From the NCBI GenBank assembly GCA_900074885.1, contig FJUW01000042.1, positions 338,015 to 402,014 of the forward strand: a DNA stretch of 64,000 nt, read 5' to 3'. How positions within the stretch are numbered: the stretch's first letter is position 1; every line of letters starts with the position of its first letter. Below the pieces are notes generated by a model, which worked only from the letters and a program-made list of their open reading frames with translations, was not told the DNA's origin and made no database searches. This document shows, in pieces, positions 60,011-64,000 of the stretch. The DNA is from Rhynchosporium graminicola. Taxonomy: Eukaryota > Ascomycota > Leotiomycetes > Helotiales > Ploettnerulaceae. Made by a program: the position numbers and the translations under genes.

Positions 60011-61147
60011 TCACTCATCATCTTCATCAACCCAATAATCTTCATCGAGTCCATCTGATCCAGAAAGCTCATCATGTTCCTCGGCCTTGCCACGCTCCTC
60101 GATGCTTTCAGGAATCTCGGGAGGCACAATCTCAAAGATCGAGACTTTGGGGACCTTGTAGTCGGGGTTGATGTCTCGTTTGTAGACATGAAGGCCACCT
60201 TGGACAATGGCACCCATAAGTTCCATGTGTTGCTTCTGAACTCTTTCCCTTCCAACGATCCAGTCACCAGGATGCACAAGAGCTCTCCAAGTCTCCAGGT
60301 TCTCGAAAACAGCCATCATTTGACCATAACCATGATCACCCCAGAGTGGTTCAAACACTCCGCTTTCAGTCAGGAAAGAGAAGACTGGCACACTCAATTG
60401 CTTGATCTCGCGAAACCACTTCTGTGTCTTCCAGCCATCTCGAACTGCATCGAAGAAATCGTCGTTGAGTTGTAGGTCCTCGAAGTTTTGGATGTGGATA
60501 ATGGTCCTGTCAGGGTTGTATCTGATGACGCTCTTAAATCCAGCTGGCAAAATGCAATTGTGATGCCCCAGGTAGACTTGACGAGACTCTGTACAAGCAG
60601 ACAGCATACCAATATCAAACTCATCACCATCTAGAAAATAGACAGGTAGTTCCATTTGTTTAGGACAGATGGTGAAGGTGAAGTAGAGGCCTATCTCTTC
60701 ATCGGCTTCCCTGAGAGTCAGTTCAACAGGAAGAAACCGAGTGTATTCTGTAATGGCAGCGTGAGAGTATATCAAGCGACGTATCTCGAAGGGTAGTTCT
60801 GGAAACTTGCTGAATTCGGTGAGAGATTTACCGGTGGAAGTATGAGTATCATTGGCGTCGTCGTTTCCCTGAGCCGGCTCATCAGAAGACTCTTCAGAGC
60901 ATTCATCGTGGTCATTTCGGGTTGACTCGGAGGGAAAGGCTTCGACTGATTTACCGAGTTTGACAGCATGTGCGCAGCCTAAATCGGGTTGAATGGTCAA
61001 AGGTGAACTGCTAGTTGATCCAGAGGCGTGGTCATCGCGCGCGAACCTATTGCGGATATCGAGCTTTGGTTTCTTCTCTTTGGCGATGGCGATGTGATCA
61101 TGGAGATGCTTGTACATAGTTGCAAGCGCTGAGGGTGTTTTCGCCAT
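60011..61147 (-). CDS. 2EXR-domain protein with acidic C-terminus
   Basis: The first in-frame ATG is at 61147 (MAKTPSALATMYKHLHDHI), giving 378 aa without introns. A charged, serine-rich N-terminal 110 residues precedes the domain: FSKFPELPFEIRRLIYSHAA, then MLSACTESRQVYLGHHNC and FKSVIRYNPDRTIIHIQNF. Both ExR motifs (EIR and ESR) are intact, unlike in its neighbours. The end is very acidic (DGLDEDYWVDEDDE). Shared blocks with the 58.4-kb gene (VIRY...G/RT, WFREIKQL, FENLETWRAL) show a common origin. Function unknown; some 2EXR proteins are discussed as regulatory or F-box-like, which I cannot support here. Confidence 0.8.
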   Translation of the reverse strand: MAKTPSALATMYKHLHDHIAIAKEKKPKLDIRNRFARDDHASGSTSSSPLTIQPDLGCAHAVKLGKSVEAFPSESTRNDHDECSEESSDEPAQGNDDANDTHTSTGKSLTEFSKFPELPFEIRRLIYSHAAITEYTRFLPVELTLREADEEIGLYFTFTICPKQMELPVYFLDGDEFDIGMLSACTESRQVYLGHHNCILPAGFKSVIRYNPDRTIIHIQNFEDLQLNDDFFDAVRDGWKTQKWFREIKQLSVPVFSFLTESGVFEPLWGDHGYGQMMAVFENLETWRALVHPGDWIVGRERVQKQHMELMGAIVQGGLHVYKRDINPDYKVPKVSIFEIVPPEIPESIEERGKAEEHDELSGSDGLDEDYWVDEDDE

Positions 61148-62019
61148 CCTTTTTGTCGATTTTGAGAGGTTTGATCTTGACGGAACTTTCGAAGGTATTT
61201 CGGGGTTGGAAAACCGAAAGGTAGCTAAAGCGGTCTCGAATCGCTTGAGCGCGCTAGTGTCTGTGTAGAAAGGGAAGGCAGCATCGCGTGTTCGCACCTT
61301 TTTATAGGACTAGGTTGGTGGGGCAAGTTCGAAGAGAATACTAGAGGCGCGTCTATTGACATTCTCCTTGATCCCTGTGATGTAGATTTAGTGAGCGACG
61401 TCTTGGTAGAACAGTTCATTCCCGCGGAAGGAAACATCCATCTTTGCTTTACGCAAGTGTTAGACACTGCCAGACTGGTCGCCAATTACTGACGAAGAGA
61501 GTAGCAAGGGCTAGATCTCAGATCATCATAGTCTAAGTTCCATTGCAGTGTTCGAAACCGGCACAACGCCTTGTCATGCTAGTATGATGATTCTCTTCTA
61601 GTTTGGGAGCCATGAACCATTCCACTTCAACTTCCGTACGACTGGACTGAATGGAGTCCATGTTCAATTGTATCAGTAATTTCACTCGTATGTCCGCTTG
61701 TATCAAGCTTAAGGTAATTTCCCTGTCAGTCTTGAAGCAGAGGACAAATTGGGATAGAAATAGCATCAAGAGCATCTCGCATTGCAAAAATATAGAAATC
61801 AAGACACGGTTCCAGAACATCATTGAATTATCGTAGTAGTGGGACCACAGTTGGAGACGAATTCGACGAAGCAAAAAACCATTTGTGAACTCAGAATCGA
61901 TCTGGCACCTCTTGTTGCGCCAAAATCCACCATCTTCTCTTTCATCGATAGGTTCATCGAAAGTCAACAAAAGTCAACCGAGAAGGCGGCCGCTAGTGGA
62001 GGACCCAATATTCACTGCG
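61148..62019. other. Intergenic, 0.87 kb
   Basis: Divergent region between the intact 2EXR gene and the broken one. A 145-codon frame (61533-61970, minus) has no recognised content. Confidence 0.4.
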
Positions 62020-62893
62020 ATGATGAAGAGCACCCCCGATTTATGTGTAGAAGATACCACAGAACCAAGTACCGACACATTCCCTAAATTTGCACTCCTC
62101 CCGAGCGAGCTATGTCGTCGAATGTGGGAAGAATCCCTCACCCCACGAGTCGTGGAGTTTCCGCATGTTCCAATAGAGGACAAGATTGCGCTGTTGGAGA
62201 AATAGATCTGCGACAACCCTTCTGCGCCACGACCGGAATCTGACACTGCATCGATGTCTGTCCTCGGCACAAGCTACGAATCATAAAAGGTATTAGATAG
62301 CGTGAATATGGAGATGTTTGGGTTCGAAGTACCCGAGACGGTCGATGACGTCCTGCTGCACGACACGTCGATGCCGCGGATGAGAGTGTACCAAGGAGTG
62401 CGGTTCAATCCAAGCATCGATACGCTAAGCATCAGTACGGTATTCTGCCAGACATTGATAAAGTATGGCAACAGTAGACTCGAAACCTTACGATTCGTTT
62501 CTCTTTACCTAGCGGATTCGTTCAAGAGGGACGTGCCAAGAGATATTCGATGTCGAGCTTGAGTTCCTCTCCGTTATGGCCCTTTTTTGAGTGCTCCAAA
62601 CTTGGAAGAAGATAAATTCGAAGTTCGGTATCTCCCCTCCCGAGCACTGGTATGAGAAAAATGTCTTTGCACTTCCCAATTCATATACTTTCAATTTTGA
62701 GACCCCACTGAAGGATTACTGGGACATATGGAGAGATACCCAGGCAAGGGAGTTGTATTCGCAGGACGACGAGGGCCGTATGAAGGCGCAGAGAGACAGA
62801 GAAAAATGGAGGAGGATTGTGTCAGTCTCCGTCCAGAGTCACCGACCTTGGTACTTTGCCGCTTTGAGCCCGCGTCAGTCGAATTACTACTAG
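62020..62893 (+). pseudogene. Broken third 2EXR-domain gene
   Basis: From ATG at 62020 the frame gives TDTFPKFALLPSELCRRMWE and SLTPRVVEF, the 2EXR opening. The same frame is then interrupted by TAG at 62203 and TAA at 62284, yet continues with MRVYQGVRFNPSIDTLSIS and LETLRFVSLYLADSF. Near 62545 the coding sense shifts by one base (FDVELEFLSVMALF), meets TGA at 62588, and goes on as VLQTWKKINSKFGISPPEHW to a stop at 62893. TAG and TAA each replace what could have been CAG and CAA, as expected from CpA to TpA mutation. The first ExR is ELC here. A spliced functional form is unlikely because no good splice sites flank the stops. Confidence 0.65.
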
Positions 62894-64000
62894 ATGTCAT
62901 ACTTCTTGCAACACCGAAGATGGAATCGCTTGCGATCCTGGCTGGCTGGTTGCCGGACCATCATGACTTGCTATGTGGGAATGCCCTGATCGGATGAAAC
63001 AATTTTTACATCTGAGTATAATTCTTTGCTTCCGGCTCAAATCCGGAATTCCATATTGCCCTTCTGATCTCCCGTGGAAGGCGCTGAGTGGCATGTTGTC
63101 GCTGCCTGCGTGCTTGAAGACTGGGCTGTCGCTGTGTTGCGCCGTTGGACGATGCTTAACAGGAACCTGTCTTGATCATGTTTGACCGATCTGGGTATCA
63201 CATGGAGGGTAGAGGCATGAGTAGGGATGAACCAATAACCGGATATCCTTCTCGACGAGGGGGGCTTGTTTCTGATCCTCCGAAGCAGGCCACAAGTATT
63301 GTAATAATTTCGTAGCCTTCAATAAACTAGTAGAGCAAAAGCACAAAACTCAATGTGTGATTGCAAAGGTCACAATCCATGAAAGTCCTAGGATGATTTC
63401 GTATTACTTGGATCGAAGTCTTGCAAACTGTCGCTTCACCAGTGACAATCACGGGGTTCTCGTTCCAAGTTCAGTGAACAATTACATGACTTTACATAAC
63501 AGTCCGAGTCAAAAAGATATCACGGACTCTCGATACGACAGCTTGGAGCCTCAAGCTACGGAACTGAGTACGTTCTACAAACATGAGAGGGGGTTAATTT
63601 GGTTTACTTTCATTAAGGTGTGCTATTGAGGCGGGATGAATGGATGCGAACTTCCAAGCCGATGGTTTGATGACACGCTTGCAAGACGTCCTAACGTCAC
63701 TACCGACCTTATAATGTCTAGATGTCGCGGAAATCCCCGATGGGAGGAATGGGTACCAGCTTGTATCAGACGATACGAGCAAGAATAACGCTATTGTGGA
63801 CGAACATCTGTGCCTCGCTCCATGATGACTCACTCACTCACACAATGACTATCTACCTACCACGCCAAGTCTACGTCTGAATCGCGGGAGCCTGGAGAAT
63901 CCACCATCAGACGCTAAAACACCTGCTCGTCAAAACCTCCTGCAGGGAATTGTACATGACGATCCTCTTCGCCTCATGAACATCATCATACAGTACTGCA
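62894..64000. other. Right end, 1.1 kb, no supported gene
   Basis: Continuation of the decayed 2EXR locus and then non-coding DNA. A 90-codon frame at 63357-63629 has no recognised content. The last 94 bp are open on the minus strand and could be the 3' end of a gene outside the window, but this is too short to judge. Confidence 0.35.

Noticed and set aside
60011..61297. Start of the 60-kb 2EXR gene at 61297
   Set aside because: That codon is GTG, not ATG; the first ATG in frame is 61147.
63907..64000. 30-codon open end on the minus strand at the right edge
   Set aside because: It could be the 3' end of a gene outside the window, but it is too short to support a call.
1..64000. tRNA, 5S rRNA or CRISPR array
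   Set aside because: No A/B-box pair with a cloverleaf, no 5S-like sequence and no regularly spaced repeats with unique spacers were seen by eye on either strand.

Overview
The window is nuclear DNA of a filamentous ascomycete, most likely a leotiomycete (Helotiales type). Most genes carry introns of about 45-65 bp with GT..AG ends and CTAAC/CTGAC-like branch sites, and the proteins (fungal Snx41, Tim23, Trm732, 2EXR-domain family, GH43-CBM6) are of Pezizomycotina type. No rRNA, tRNA, CRISPR or bacterial-style operon was seen. Intron boundaries were worked out by hand from frame continuity and splice consensus, so exon edges are models.

Left part (1-25 kb) is gene-dense housekeeping DNA. It holds two mitochondrial-carrier-family genes in tandem (the 5' half of a citrate carrier, then a peroxisomal adenine-nucleotide-type carrier with an unusual amphipathic tail), the sorting nexin Snx41, a 2EXR-domain gene, a single-pass membrane protein with an arginine-rich repeated cytosolic tail, a small membrane-anchored CxxC protein, a nine-exon Trm732/THADA-like gene facing TIM23 across a shared 670-bp promoter, an unrecognised 475-aa protein, and a proline/tyrosine-rich 201-aa protein.

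Middle part (25-46 kb) is accessory and gene-poor. It holds a secreted repeat protein with five units (111-bp near-perfect tandem repeats, an effector or processed-peptide candidate), a Fic-domain gene with an altered catalytic motif and apparent frame damage next to a metallophosphoesterase gene, a tiny spliced ORF, an AT-rich block that looks RIP-mutated, and then about 12 kb with no convincing gene. That stretch is rich in microsatellites and leads into a TALE homeodomain regulator with a uORF-bearing leader.

Right part (47.5-64 kb) has a signal-peptide/Ser-Thr-rich single-pass membrane protein, a ~0.8-kb non-autonomous inverted-repeat element (with an isolated end copy at 28 kb), an intronless secreted GH43-CBM6 arabinan/arabinoxylan-type hydrolase, and a cluster of three 2EXR-domain genes. 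Two of those are intact and one is broken by stops that fit C-to-T mutation. The accessory parts (repeat effector, GH43, 2EXR family, RIP traces, mobile element) suggest a plant-associated or saprotrophic fungus with a two-speed genome; that is inference.
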